A DNA stretch of 64,000 bases from Pontibacter sp. G13 (GCF_031851795.1 NZ_CP134696.1:3678501-3742500); one strand, 5' to 3'. Positions 27,813 through 37,353 are shown, numbered from the stretch's first letter. Program-made: numbers and translations. The notes: a model not told the origin generated them from the sequence alone.

Positions 27813-27871
27813 AGCGAAACTCAATTCTTTCAAGTAATTTGAGTCCCTCATTCCCAAATGCATCTGCCTTT

Positions 27872-28582
27872 ATGACACACTTACGATTTTCCCGATTCGT
27901 CTTCCTGATGGGCGGACTAGCCTTCTTGGTAAGCGCTTGTCAATCCGAAATTGATGGAACTTCCATGAGCACTCGTTCTGACAGCGTTTCCTACGCTGTA
28001 GGAATGGACATCGCAAAAGCTCATCAAAAGCAAGAAGTGAGCCTAAACCCGGCCCTACTTTACGAAGGATATCGAGATATGATGGCAGGATCTGGGGAAC
28101 GTCTTTCTGTGGAGGAGGCGCTCGAAGTGATTGGAGCATTTCAGCAAGAGGCCAATCAACAAGCAGAGCAGAAGATGAGACAAGCCGTTGTAGAAAATGA
28201 AATTCTCGGGAAGAAGTTCATGGAAAAGAATGCAGAAAACTCAGCTGTGGTTACTACGCCTACCGGTCTCCAGTATGAAATTTTGACTGCGGGGACAGGT
28301 GCAAAGCCCAACATGCAGAGTGTGGTTCAACTCCACTTTAAAGGATCTCTCATCGATGGGACTGTATTTCAGGACACATATTCCACTGGAGAAGTCATCC
28401 AAGTTACTGTAGGTGAATTGATTCCAGGGTGGGCAGAAGCCTTGACATTGATGCCTGTAGGATCTCAATGGAAGGTCGTCATTCCAGAAAGTCTGGCATT
28501 TGGTCAAGAAGGCCGTGCACCTTCCATCCCGCCAAATTCCACGCTGGTTTATGAGATTTCCTTGTTGAGCATCATTGAGTAA
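27872..28582 (+). CDS. FKBP-type peptidyl-prolyl isomerase lipoprotein (Mip-like)
   Basis: A 236-residue precursor. The lipobox FLVSAC (cysteine 23) predicts a lipid-anchored periplasmic protein. Residues ~40-120 match the FKBP N-terminal dimerisation domain (SVSYAVGMDIAKA and a long Gln/Glu helix). Residues ~130-236 form the FKBP isomerase domain: YEILTAGTGAKP, VVQLHFKGSLIDGTVFQDTY, VIPGWAEAL-like IPGWAEALTLMPVG, and PPNSTLVYEISLLSI. It accelerates proline isomerisation in exported proteins. The ATG at 27872 is chosen for the lipoprotein signal; a long in-frame extension into the HD gene is ignored. Confidence 0.93.
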   Translation: MTHLRFSRFVFLMGGLAFLVSACQSEIDGTSMSTRSDSVSYAVGMDIAKAHQKQEVSLNPALLYEGYRDMMAGSGERLSVEEALEVIGAFQQEANQQAEQKMRQAVVENEILGKKFMEKNAENSAVVTTPTGLQYEILTAGTGAKPNMQSVVQLHFKGSLIDGTVFQDTYSTGEVIQVTVGELIPGWAEALTLMPVGSQWKVVIPESLAFGQEGRAPSIPPNSTLVYEISLLSIIE

Positions 28583-28610
28583 AGACACAGGAAAAAAGAT
28601 TCATTTATCC

Positions 28611-28649
28611 AAAGATCTCTGGTATCGGAAATACCGGAGATCTTTTTTT
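28611..28649 (+). terminator. Intrinsic terminator of the FKBP gene
   Basis: A 15-bp stem (28611-28625 with 28631-28645, one G-T pair) with a five-base loop, running into TTTT. Confidence 0.9.
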
Positions 28650-28813
28650 GTAACAGACTGATTTCGAACATCGTTAGGCCCATAAGGTAGTAGAACTGAT
28701 ACTCAATAACTGCAATCGTTTTCGGCAGCAATATTTACAATTCCTTAATAGGCAACCTTGCTGCAAAACAAATTATTAAAGATATTTGCGTTTGGGTATC
28801 AAATTGTAACATT

Positions 28814-30067
28814 ATGCAGAAATCCATTGCTATCCTTTGCGCTGGTGGCCCAGCTCCGGGCATCAACACCGTTATCTCTACTATTGCCAAAGTTTTCTTG
28901 AAAGATGGCTATCGAGTAGTCGGTATTCACGAAGGATATAAAAACCTCTTCAACGGTAAGGCTGAAACGGTAAACATCGATTTCCATTACGCCGACCGTA
29001 TTTTCCCTCGGGGTGGTTCTACGCTTCGCATGAGCCGACACAAACCCAAGGATCACGAATTCTCTTCCGAGTTTTTCTTGGAGAACAATATCGAACTGTT
29101 GGTCACAATCGGAGGCGACGATACTGCCTCTACCGCCAACCGTCTCACCAAGTACTTGATCGCAAACGACGTGAAGATCCAAAACATTCACGTACCTAAG
29201 ACGATCGACAACGACATCCCACTTCCCGGCCGTACTCCAACCTTTGGCTTTAACTCTGCCAAAAACGAAGGGGTACAAATCGGAAACACCGTGTATGAAG
29301 ATGCTCGTACGAGCGGCAACTGGTTCGTGGTTTCTACCATGGGGCGTTCTGCTGGTCACTTGGCATTTGAAATCGGAACATCTTGCCACTTCCCAGTGAT
29401 CATCATCCCTGAGATGTTTGACAACACTGAGATCACTTTCGAAAAGATCACCAATTTGGTCATCTCTTCCATGCTGAAGCGCCAGCTGGATGGTGTTCTG
29501 CACGGAGTAGCATTGGTAAGTGAAGGGGTGTTCCACACGCTCTCAGAAGATGAGATCAAGAACTCTGGAATCAACTTTACCTACGACGATCACGGTCACC
29601 CTGAGTTGGGTAATGTCTCCAAAGCTCACATCTTCAACATCCTTGTACAACGCAAGTTGAAGGAGCTTGGCATCACCATCAAGAGCCGTCCGGTAGAGAT
29701 GGGATACGAATTGCGTTGCTGCCCACCGGTAGCTTACGACTTGACACTCTGCACATTGTTGGGCATGGGAGTTCGTAAGTTGTTCTTGGAAGGCAAAAGC
29801 GGATGTATCGTTTCTACTTCTTCCAAGGCTGATATCCAGCCAATCTTCTTGGCGGACATCGAAGATCCCAAAACAGGCAAAATTCCACCACGTCTCGTGG
29901 ACACCCAGTCTGAATTGGCCAAGATGGTATTCAGCGACATGCATGTTTTGACTGAAGCTGATTACGAAGCTGCAAGAGAATACGTCGACAATCCTGAAGA
30001 TTTCGATTTCTACAAGATCTTGGGTTGGGAGTACGATCCTTCCAAATTGCGTCCATCCATCGCATAA
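28814..30067 (+). CDS. pfp: 6-phosphofructokinase, pyrophosphate-type motifs
   Basis: A 417-residue group of the phosphofructokinase family, phosphorylating fructose 6-phosphate to the 1,6-bisphosphate in glycolysis. The nucleotide-binding signature reads GGDD (100-103) rather than GGDG. The catalytic loop reads PKTIDND (128-134) rather than PGTIDND. Both changes are established determinants of pyrophosphate as phosphoryl donor. Other motifs are MGRSAGHLA and the substrate loop around IPEMFD. A PPi-linked enzyme makes the step reversible and usable in gluconeogenesis. It has its own leader region and ends at a terminator. Confidence 0.9.
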   Translation: MQKSIAILCAGGPAPGINTVISTIAKVFLKDGYRVVGIHEGYKNLFNGKAETVNIDFHYADRIFPRGGSTLRMSRHKPKDHEFSSEFFLENNIELLVTIGGDDTASTANRLTKYLIANDVKIQNIHVPKTIDNDIPLPGRTPTFGFNSAKNEGVQIGNTVYEDARTSGNWFVVSTMGRSAGHLAFEIGTSCHFPVIIIPEMFDNTEITFEKITNLVISSMLKRQLDGVLHGVALVSEGVFHTLSEDEIKNSGINFTYDDHGHPELGNVSKAHIFNILVQRKLKELGITIKSRPVEMGYELRCCPPVAYDLTLCTLLGMGVRKLFLEGKSGCIVSTSSKADIQPIFLADIEDPKTGKIPPRLVDTQSELAKMVFSDMHVLTEADYEAAREYVDNPEDFDFYKILGWEYDPSKLRPSIA

Positions 30068-30086
30068 TCCAGATCACATCCGATAT

Positions 30087-30123
30087 GACACCCTGCCATT
30101 TTTTGGTGGGGTGTCTTGCTTTT
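30087..30123 (+). terminator. Intrinsic terminator of the phosphofructokinase gene
   Basis: A 12-bp stem (30087-30098 with 30104-30115, two G-T pairs; GACACCC/GGGTGTC base) followed by TTGCTTTT. Confidence 0.85.
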
Positions 30124-30168
30124 AGGAAAGATTTGTAAATTTCGGATAGATCAAATGGCCAAAGGAAA

Positions 30169-30657
30169 ATGACAGAGAAGCAGTTTTGGAAGATTATCAA
30201 GAAATCACACGGGATGTTCACCAAACAACCCGAAAAGCATCAATTGCGCCTGATCAGGCTCTTGACCAAACTGCCGGCCAAAGATATCATCGCCTTTGAC
30301 GGTCATTTTTCCCGATTCATGGACATGGCCAATCACTGGGATTTGCGAGGTGCAGCGGCCATCATCTATGGCAATGACTCCCAAGAATTCTTTTCGGACT
30401 TCCGTGGATGGCTCATTACCAGAGGTAAAAAACCTTACTATCGAGTACTGCGCCAACCCGAGTACGTCCGAAAATTGGTCAAACCATACCACTCTCTCGA
30501 TTGGGTAGGCTTCGATGCGGTATCCCTGGAGGCCTACGAGCAAAAAACCGGAAAACCACTTCCCGCTCCCAATCTCATCAAAGGGAGGGTTTGGAAAGAA
30601 GCTGATTTGCCACAGCTATATCCAAATCTGTGGAAAGCTTTTGTGGAAAAGCGATAA
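30169..30657 (+). CDS. DUF4240 domain protein
   Basis: A 162-residue soluble protein. The start MTEKQFWKIIKKS is characteristic of DUF4240, and the usual middle and C-terminal features follow (AAAIIYGNDSQEFFSDFRGWLITRGK, LDWVGFDAVSLEAYEQKTG). The family has no established function. It occurs widely in bacteria and is sometimes neighbour to toxin-immunity-like genes, but nothing of that kind is seen here. AAAGGA eight bases upstream could serve as a ribosome binding site. Monocistronic. Confidence 0.8.
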   Translation: MTEKQFWKIIKKSHGMFTKQPEKHQLRLIRLLTKLPAKDIIAFDGHFSRFMDMANHWDLRGAAAIIYGNDSQEFFSDFRGWLITRGKKPYYRVLRQPEYVRKLVKPYHSLDWVGFDAVSLEAYEQKTGKPLPAPNLIKGRVWKEADLPQLYPNLWKAFVEKR

Positions 30658-30856
30658 CGCTAACTAGCCTCAAAATAGAAAAGTTGGATTTTGCCACTTT
30701 TCACCCCATGAAATTGCGGAATCGGTTAAATGTCTGTTGATCAGGACAAGTATTGCACTTGCCCCTGAAAAATGACTGTAGACTCATCATCTCTAGAAAA
30801 TTAAGTCGAATAGATGTTGATTAACGTCTTAGAAGCTTCTGATACCTAGCGATCTC

Positions 30857-32719
30857 ATGCCCAATTCATTTTTCAGAATCCTAATCGCATCTCTGCTTTG
30901 CTCCTTAGGATTCATAGCCCAACCTGCATATTCGCAAGTTTGCTCTTCTGGAACATTTTCCTCTTCACAATATAGCATTGCGAAAGACTCGCAATTGGTA
31001 TACGGACAGTCCATCGGATATCTAGGCAATCAAGATACCCTCGCCTTGGATGTCTACTACCCAACCGATGATACGCTCTGCCTTCGCCCACTCATTGTAT
31101 TGATGCATGGAGGAGGATTCTACTCAGGATCTAGACAAGACCCAGGGATTACCGCATTATGCGAGGAATTTGCCAGCCACGGTATTGTCGCTGCAGCCAT
31201 AGACTATCGCTTAGGTTTTTTCACAGAGCCTTTGCCTTATTCCTGCAATTCCAAAGGAGACAATTTTTCGTACGATACACATGAATTGCCCAGAGCGGTA
31301 TTTAGAGCGATTCAAGATGCAAGAGGTGCCATTAGATGGCTCAAATCCCAATCACAAACTTATCAAATAGATACTTCGAATGTATTTATCGGAGGTGAAA
31401 GCGCAGGCGCAGTCGCAGCAGTTCATGTAGCCTACATGGACAAATCCTCCGAAAGACCTTCATCAGCCAATGCCCAATTCAAGGCATTTGCCCTAGATAA
31501 TGCGGGAGATACCATCTGTTCTGCCCCTAGACCCAATTTGGGGAGTATGTTTGGCTCATTGAATACAGGCGCCCATACCAGTAAGGTGCGCGGGGTTGTC
31601 AATATTTATGGCGCGATCATCGATACAAGCTGGATTGAGTCCCCCATGGACCCCGGTATTTTCCAATTACATATCAAGGATGACCCGGTAATCTCAAGAT
31701 TCTGCAATATCCCATATCATGGTTTTCCTTCTCCTCCGGCAAATAATCCCATCATTTGTGGAGCAGAGATAATCCAACAAAGACTCGCCCATTTGGGGAT
31801 GGACACCCTCAAAACAGAAACACACATTCTTCAAGGGAATCTCACAGGACCTCCCCCCAATCCTCACTCACTAAATGGGATTAGACCGCTGGTGGTAGAT
31901 CAAGTCTCGGAATTCATTGACGGAATGGTATGTCGAGGGTGCAAACCCCCACTGCAAGCACAGGTACAGGATTACTGGCTTTGTCCCAATGATACCTTGA
32001 TTCTTGCCCCAAACGAATCTGGGTTAAAACAAGCGTGCACTCAATATCGGTGGCTCAAAGATGGCCAAGTAGTTGGGCTCCAAAAGCGATTAAGAGTTAC
32101 GCATCCGGCCACAGAAGAGCCTAATGGATTTTACCAATATGTGGTAATTCAACCATGTGGCCAAGACACCATTGATGCTGGGAACGTGCTTTGGAGAGAG
32201 CTACCAACCATTGACCATGTCGCTGATACCATCCAAGCCTTTGTGGGAGATTCCGTACTATTAACCGTATTCACGACTGGCGATAGCCTCGATTTCTCCT
32301 GGAAGTTTCAAGGAGTTGAAGTAGGCGATGAAGATTCCTTCCTCATTTCACCCATTCAGACCTCAGATAGTGGCGCCTACTATGTACAGGTATCGAATCA
32401 ATGTGGTAGCACTGAAAACACCTATGTGACACTCCTGCAAGTGATCACCCAATCGAATGGAATCCCACAACCGATCCAATCACTGGAAATCTATCCGGTA
32501 CCGACAGAAGATGCACTCACAGTCCGATGGAATACCCAAGCGCATCAAGGAACCATGAGCCTAACCCTATTTGGATTGGATGGCAAAAAAATATGGGAGT
32601 CCGAAATCACTTCCGGACTCCCCATTCGAATTCCTGAACGTCTTGAAGGATTATTTATCCTGCGAATCGGGAATCAACAGGTAGAACATTTGCAAGTTCA
32701 CCCGATAAGAACCCGCTAG
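30857..32719 (+). CDS. T9SS-secreted alpha/beta-hydrolase (esterase) with Ig-like domain
   Basis: A 620-residue exported enzyme. The signal peptide ends near QPAYSQ (residue 27). Residues ~45-360 form a carboxylesterase-type alpha/beta hydrolase with the oxyanion-hole HGGG (84-87) and nucleophile elbow GGESAG (S182), followed by a conserved YRLG-type region at 117-120. An Ig-like domain follows (~430-530, with YRWLKDGQ and SGAYYVQVSNQCG). The C-terminal ~80 residues (LEIYPVPTEDALTVRW and LFILRIG) form a type-A T9SS sorting domain, which directs export and surface attachment. The substrate is unknown; acetylated polysaccharide or feruloyl-type esters are plausible. It ends two bases before the convergent PBP4 gene. 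Confidence 0.88.
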   Translation: MPNSFFRILIASLLCSLGFIAQPAYSQVCSSGTFSSSQYSIAKDSQLVYGQSIGYLGNQDTLALDVYYPTDDTLCLRPLIVLMHGGGFYSGSRQDPGITALCEEFASHGIVAAAIDYRLGFFTEPLPYSCNSKGDNFSYDTHELPRAVFRAIQDARGAIRWLKSQSQTYQIDTSNVFIGGESAGAVAAVHVAYMDKSSERPSSANAQFKAFALDNAGDTICSAPRPNLGSMFGSLNTGAHTSKVRGVVNIYGAIIDTSWIESPMDPGIFQLHIKDDPVISRFCNIPYHGFPSPPANNPIICGAEIIQQRLAHLGMDTLKTETHILQGNLTGPPPNPHSLNGIRPLVVDQVSEFIDGMVCRGCKPPLQAQVQDYWLCPNDTLILAPNESGLKQACTQYRWLKDGQVVGLQKRLRVTHPATEEPNGFYQYVVIQPCGQDTIDAGNVLWRELPTIDHVADTIQAFVGDSVLLTVFTTGDSLDFSWKFQGVEVGDEDSFLISPIQTSDSGAYYVQVSNQCGSTENTYVTLLQVITQSNGIPQPIQSLEIYPVPTEDALTVRWNTQAHQGTMSLTLFGLDGKKIWESEITSGLPIRIPERLEGLFILRIGNQQVEHLQVHPIRTR

Positions 32720-32721
32720 TA

Positions 32722-34197
32722 TTAGCGATAAGAAGCGATTGCCGCCATAACTGGTTCTAATTTTCGTCGCATTTGCCCAGCTGTACAAGCATAATGATTG
32801 CTGATCAGGGCGAATGCGACGATTTTTCCATTTTGGGTCTGGACATAACCGGTATAGGCTCGCACACCATTGATATATCCACTTTTGGCAAAGAGCTTTC
32901 CTTCGGCAAGTGTACCCCGAAGCATCGATTTTAAGCTTCCTGATCTACCCGCTACTGGCAAGGATTGCTTGAATGCTTCATACTGATCAGATCGATACAT
33001 CTTGCACAATACCTCCGTCATAAAATCTGTGGAAACTGCATTGGTAGGGGAGAGACCTGCACCATCACGAAAGTAAAGGCCCTTAGTCTGGATGCCCTTA
33101 CCCAGCCAATAATCTTCAACCGCTTCCATTCCGTGAACAGTGTCGCCTTTTTTCCCGCTTTTGACAGCGATTGTTTTTCCTAATGCTTCCGCAAATACAT
33201 TGATGGATTTTTGATTGGTATGAAAAACGATTTCTTCAAGTCGTGGGGAGTAGTGGGTGTACACGAGATGTGTCGCTCCAGAGATTCTTTCACCTGCGAC
33301 ATTCAATCTACGAGCCGTTGATGGCCCGCCTGTTACCTCAATTCCACATTTGATCAATTCTTCCCGAAAACGATAGGCGCAATACCAGGCTGGATCAGAG
33401 ATGGCTCCTTTGATGGTAAAGCTAGATCTACCAGCAGGAATGGTTCCTCTCAAATGCCTGACGGAAGAATAATGTGATCCATAAATCCATGCGTTGTCTC
33501 CAGAATTAGAGGCCCCCGTCTTCAATTCATTGGACCACTCCAAATTGGGTTGAGGAGGATTGGTCCTCAGAATCGCCGCATCACTTCCGACTCGAGATCC
33601 CGGTTTGAGGATGAGATAGTACATATTCTCATGGACATTCAACCCTGATGCTCCTGCTCCATAATAATTTCCCATATCTTCCCAAGTCCATTCCCCTGGA
33701 GTGAGTTGGGTAGAGAAATATGAGTCATCCCCAATCACTCGGCCAGAAACCTTCTTGATACCCGCTTCCTGAAATTTCTCCGCCCACATCGCCATCAAAG
33801 GATCGAGTCCATGAATTTCGCCAAATCGTTCACTTCCCAAGCTGGGGTCCCCTGTTCCACGAATGACTACATCGCCTAGCAATACGCCGTTTTCCAATTC
33901 ACCGTGATACTCCAAATAGGTTTCATAACGGTAGTCTTTCCCCAAAACTGACAATGCAGTTGCAGTGGTCATCGCCTTCATGGTGGAAGCTGTGGTGAGA
34001 CTTTTTGACCGGTTGTGGTCATAAAGGACTTGTCCAGACTGGGCATCTTTGACTGCCAGGCTCCATGTGGCAGATTTCATGGCGGGGTCGTTGTCAAGGT
34101 TTCGGACTGCTTGATCCAAGGTAGGCCAATCTGGTGCCTGAGCTTCTATTCCCGAATACGAGAGCATCAGTAGCCCAAACAATGCTAATTTGTTCAT
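32722..34197 (-). CDS. dacB: D-alanyl-D-alanine carboxypeptidase/endopeptidase (PBP4, S13 family)
   Basis: A 491-residue periplasmic penicillin-binding protein with a signal peptide (MNKLALFGLLMLSYSGIEAQ). The active-site serine motif STMK is at residues 71-74, the second motif is SIN in QKSINVFAEALG, and the third is KSG in LFAKSGYINGVRAYTGY (KTG-type with serine). A large insert between the first two motifs is typical of class C PBP4. It trims or cleaves D-Ala-linked peptides in peptidoglycan. Monocistronic; the divergent neighbour encodes a TonB-like protein. Confidence 0.95.
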   Translation of the reverse strand: MNKLALFGLLMLSYSGIEAQAPDWPTLDQAVRNLDNDPAMKSATWSLAVKDAQSGQVLYDHNRSKSLTTASTMKAMTTATALSVLGKDYRYETYLEYHGELENGVLLGDVVIRGTGDPSLGSERFGEIHGLDPLMAMWAEKFQEAGIKKVSGRVIGDDSYFSTQLTPGEWTWEDMGNYYGAGASGLNVHENMYYLILKPGSRVGSDAAILRTNPPQPNLEWSNELKTGASNSGDNAWIYGSHYSSVRHLRGTIPAGRSSFTIKGAISDPAWYCAYRFREELIKCGIEVTGGPSTARRLNVAGERISGATHLVYTHYSPRLEEIVFHTNQKSINVFAEALGKTIAVKSGKKGDTVHGMEAVEDYWLGKGIQTKGLYFRDGAGLSPTNAVSTDFMTEVLCKMYRSDQYEAFKQSLPVAGRSGSLKSMLRGTLAEGKLFAKSGYINGVRAYTGYVQTQNGKIVAFALISNHYACTAGQMRRKLEPVMAAIASYR

Positions 34198-34463
34198 CTG
34201 TGAAAGGTTTCCGAGTGATGGTAAGGTCTTGATTTAAAGATAGTGAGCAAATCTTGTTCGAAGGGTGCCTTGCAGAAATTATCGGATGATTTGGAAAGCA
34301 ACATCGCTGACCGGGCAGCTAGCAAGCGCTGGTATCCGCAGTAAGTTTTGCAGCAATTGTTCTTTTCAAAAATCGTAGTTTATGAGGATGTTGTGAACCT
34401 AAGCTCTTGGGATTCGCTGGGATCATCTCCTGACACTAGCTGTCGGCGTGATGTAAATGGTTG

Positions 34464-35201
34464 ATGTCTGAAACTCCCCCGATTCCCATGCGATTGAAAG
34501 AAATTTTCCTCCTCATCCATGACTTGTTTCATGGCGGCCTTGCGTCATTTCAGAAAAGATGGAACGATATCCAAGCTCGGGTTCGATTCCAACGTACCAG
34601 CTTGAAGCATTCAGGAAAAGCTGACAAACAAGCAGAAACTTGGCAGCTGATCACCTCCATTTCCCTCTTGATACTCGCATTGCTTTGGGCTTGCTTCCTG
34701 CCGGTTTTGATGCAGAAGAGTAGCAAATGTCTCAATATTTCTGAGTACAAACCCTCTCCAGTAGCTCCAGCACCCAAGATTCGTAAACGCACTTGTAATT
34801 CCCGAAGCACATATCGGTATCGGAGAGATCAGGAATTCCTATACCAAAATTGGGAAGAGCTGATCACCAGTGAGCCCGTCGGGATTAGATCAAAGGCTCG
34901 TACCAAAAGACGTTTTCATTACCTAGATGCTAATCCTATTCCGCTCAACAAACGCCAAGTGGATCGGTACATTGGCCTCAAGGAAATCCCTAGATTGACA
35001 GGAATTGCAGGAAACGTGGACTGTAGAGTGCTTGTAGACAAGCATGGCAATTATGTCCAGCATCGGATTACCCAGCCTGCTCATCCCATCCTAAAATCGG
35101 CTGTAGAAGCCCACATTCATCGCTTGAGCTTCATTCCTGCCATTCGCAAAGGTCGCACTACTCATCTTTGGTTAGACGTGAATTTCACTTTTGACAAATA
35201 G
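34464..35201 (+). CDS. TonB-family energy transducer-like protein
   Basis: A 245-residue protein with one membrane helix (~65-85, LITSISLLILALLWACFLPV) after a basic cytoplasmic N-terminus. A Pro/Arg-rich periplasmic linker follows. The C-terminal ~90 residues (IPRLTGIAGNVDCRVLVDKHGNYVQHRI, then LSFIPAIRKGRTTHLWLDVNFTF) match the TonB C-terminal domain that contacts outer-membrane receptors. The long (~65-residue) cytoplasmic N-terminus is unusual for TonB. No ExbB/ExbD genes are near. The ATG at 34464 is used; a TTG lies one codon before. Confidence 0.8.
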   Translation: MSETPPIPMRLKEIFLLIHDLFHGGLASFQKRWNDIQARVRFQRTSLKHSGKADKQAETWQLITSISLLILALLWACFLPVLMQKSSKCLNISEYKPSPVAPAPKIRKRTCNSRSTYRYRRDQEFLYQNWEELITSEPVGIRSKARTKRRFHYLDANPIPLNKRQVDRYIGLKEIPRLTGIAGNVDCRVLVDKHGNYVQHRITQPAHPILKSAVEAHIHRLSFIPAIRKGRTTHLWLDVNFTFDK

Positions 35202-35224
35202 GTAACAAGGTGGCTTTTGCCTAT

Positions 35225-35263
35225 CGGGACTTATCCAAACGGACAGGTCCCGATTTTTCTTTT
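35225..35263 (+). terminator. Intrinsic terminator of the TonB-like gene
   Basis: A 12-bp imperfect stem (35225-35236 with 35241-35252, six perfect base pairs CGGGAC/GTCCCG at the foot) with a four-base loop, then ATTTTTCTTTT. Confidence 0.75.
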
Positions 35264-35280
35264 CTGAACTTTTTCCAATC

Positions 35281-35318
35281 AAAAACCGGAATCGACCTGA
35301 TGATCGATTCCGGTTTTT
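35281..35318 (-). terminator. Intrinsic terminator of the TIGR01777 epimerase gene
   Basis: A perfect 15-bp stem (35281-35295 with 35304-35318, AAAAACCGGAATCGA) whose foot is A5/T5 on both strands, so it can act in both directions. It lies 20 bases past the epimerase stop. Confidence 0.85.
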
Positions 35319-35337
35319 AAGCTTCGCGCCGAATTAA

Positions 35338-36228
35338 TTATTCATTGACGACTTGTTCCAGTGCGGGCTTCGCTTCGGGGAATTTGAAGGAATATCCAGC
35401 ATCCAAAAGACGCTTGGGGACCGCATTTTGTCCACCCCAAAAAATCAAAGCCTGCTCACCGAAGATGAGGTCCAGCATAAATTTTGGAATCACCCAGAAA
35501 TCCTTCGTGTCTACCGCCTCAGCCAATTTGCGGGAGAAAGCGCGCTGATTCACCAATTGGGGTCCTACCAAATTATATGGCCCTTCGTAGTCGTCATTTT
35601 CGAGCATCTCCACCAAAGCCCCGACGATATCATCGATATGAATCCATGGGAAACCCTGATTTCCAGAACCAAATACTCCTCCTAGATAGAGTCGATAGAT
35701 CGGCTCCACCTTCTCCATAAATCCTCCTCCAGCACCTAGCACGATACCGATTCTCGGAAAAACAGTACGTGTATCAGCATCCTTGGCGGCCTGCTCCCAT
35801 TCGACACAAAGCTTGGCGGGAAAATCATCTCCAGCCGGGGAATCTTCTGATACCTCCGATTTCGAATCAGAACCGTAATACCCGATTGCACTTGCAGAGA
35901 TAAAGACTTGAGGAGGATTGGGGCTATTATTGATAAACTCCACACAGGCCTTTGTTGCCTGAATCCGACTGTCGATCAATAGTTTCTTTCGAGACGGAGA
36001 CCACCTTTTATCTGCAATCCCAGCACCCGCAAGATTGATGACAGCATCATAAATTCCGATCCCACGCGGAAAGGATTGGCCGTCCCAGGTTAAATAATCT
36101 ACATATCGATTTTCTGATGTCTTATTCTTGGAGCGGGTGAGGATGGATACCTGGTGGTGTTTGCCTGTAAGGGCCTCAGTCAGCTTTGTTCCAATAAACC
36201 CAGTACCTCCGGTAATCAATATCTTCAT
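35338..36228 (-). CDS. TIGR01777-family NAD(P)-dependent epimerase
   Basis: A 296-residue atypical SDR. The dinucleotide-binding motif TGGTGFIG sits at the N-terminus, followed by INLAGAGIADKRW (family hallmark), STSAIGYYG-type SASAIGYYG, and the C-terminal FWGGQNAVPKRLLDAGYSFKFP region that defines the TIGR01777/YfcH family. Substrates are not established; some members are linked to cell division (SulA-like name) or plant chloroplast division. The start (MKILITGGTGFIG) is the canonical N-terminus. Confidence 0.92.
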   Translation of the reverse strand: MKILITGGTGFIGTKLTEALTGKHHQVSILTRSKNKTSENRYVDYLTWDGQSFPRGIGIYDAVINLAGAGIADKRWSPSRKKLLIDSRIQATKACVEFINNSPNPPQVFISASAIGYYGSDSKSEVSEDSPAGDDFPAKLCVEWEQAAKDADTRTVFPRIGIVLGAGGGFMEKVEPIYRLYLGGVFGSGNQGFPWIHIDDIVGALVEMLENDDYEGPYNLVGPQLVNQRAFSRKLAEAVDTKDFWVIPKFMLDLIFGEQALIFWGGQNAVPKRLLDAGYSFKFPEAKPALEQVVNE

Positions 36229-36294
36229 AACAAATTGTATATTTCGGTTCGGGAATTTGAGGAAATATCAGAATTCCTGAACAACATTACGGTT

Positions 36295-37353
36295 ATGCCC
36301 AAGCACTTGTTGACGCCCGGCCCGGTTCCCATACCATCTTTTGTGATGGAAGCAATTTCCCAACCGGTCATCCACCATAGGACCCCTGAATTTAGGTCCT
36401 TTTATCAGGAATTGCTTAGCAAACTCCAATACTATTTTCAAACCGATAGTTCGACCGGAACGATGATTGGCTCCGGTACTTTTGGGGTTGAATGTGCCAT
36501 TTATAGCATGTTTAGACCGGGTGACTCTGTGGCGGTGGTGGACATGGGTAAATTTAGCAATCGCTGGAATCTGTATGCTCAGCTCTGTAGTCTGAAAGTT
36601 CACCCGTTGGAATTAGCATGGGGAAAAGCGCCCAATACCCAAGAAATTGTAGCATTTGTTGCACAGCATAGTCCAAAGGGAATTGTCCTGACACACAGCG
36701 AAACCTCTACGGGCACTTGTCTGGATTTGGAAGAAATTGCTTGGCAGCTTCGGAAAGCACACCCGGATCTATTGATTGTCGTGGATGCCATTACGAGTGT
36801 TGGCGCGCAGCCCTATTATCACGATGCTTGGGGAATTGACTGCTCTTTGGCAGCGAGCCAGAAAGCTCTCTTCAATCCAACTGGGTTAGTTGCCTTCGCA
36901 TTGAGTGAAAGGGCCAAAAATGCGTTAGTCCCAACTGACTCTGCGGATTTTCGCAACTTCTACAACTACCTAGCCTCTGCCCAAACTGGGGATTATCCCT
37001 TCACTGCACCAGTCAATTTGCTATATGGACTGAATGCAGCCTTACAACATATTGAGGAGGTGGGCTTGCCTGCATTATGGCGCAAAACCCATTTGCATGC
37101 CCAAACCTTCAGAAAAGCACTTGAAGAAATGGGGGGTGTAGTCCGGTCCGAATTTCCTTCTGAAACCTTGACCGCCTTCCACTTTCCCGATAAAGACAAC
37201 GAATCCCTACGCCAAGATCTCTGGGCACAGGGATTCGAACTAGCAGGAGGACAAGGCTCCTGGAAAAATCACGTATTGAGACTCTCCCACATGTATCCAA
37301 GTGATATGGAGGTGTTGGAGTCCCTTATTTCCACTCTGCGGGCAATGGTTTAA
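36295..37353 (+). CDS. Class V aminotransferase (alanine-glyoxylate / serine-pyruvate type)
   Basis: A 352-residue PLP-dependent transaminase. The start MPKHLLTPGPVPIP is the family hallmark. The PLP lysine is in AASQKALFNPTG, preceded by VVDAITSVGA (PLP aspartate). THSETSTG marks the cofactor phosphate loop. The family includes alanine-glyoxylate, serine-glyoxylate and serine-pyruvate aminotransferases; the exact pair cannot be told. In many Bacteroidota it neighbours serA, which is not present here. The ATG at 36295 matches the family start. It is divergent from the epimerase and ends 3 bases before the convergent COQ7-like gene. Confidence 0.9.
   Translation: MPKHLLTPGPVPIPSFVMEAISQPVIHHRTPEFRSFYQELLSKLQYYFQTDSSTGTMIGSGTFGVECAIYSMFRPGDSVAVVDMGKFSNRWNLYAQLCSLKVHPLELAWGKAPNTQEIVAFVAQHSPKGIVLTHSETSTGTCLDLEEIAWQLRKAHPDLLIVVDAITSVGAQPYYHDAWGIDCSLAASQKALFNPTGLVAFALSERAKNALVPTDSADFRNFYNYLASAQTGDYPFTAPVNLLYGLNAALQHIEEVGLPALWRKTHLHAQTFRKALEEMGGVVRSEFPSETLTAFHFPDKDNESLRQDLWAQGFELAGGQGSWKNHVLRLSHMYPSDMEVLESLISTLRAMV

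Noticed and set aside
28799-29536. 245-residue minus-strand open frame inside the phosphofructokinase gene
   Set aside because: Antisense to conserved catalytic motifs; His/Asp-rich reversed-frame composition.
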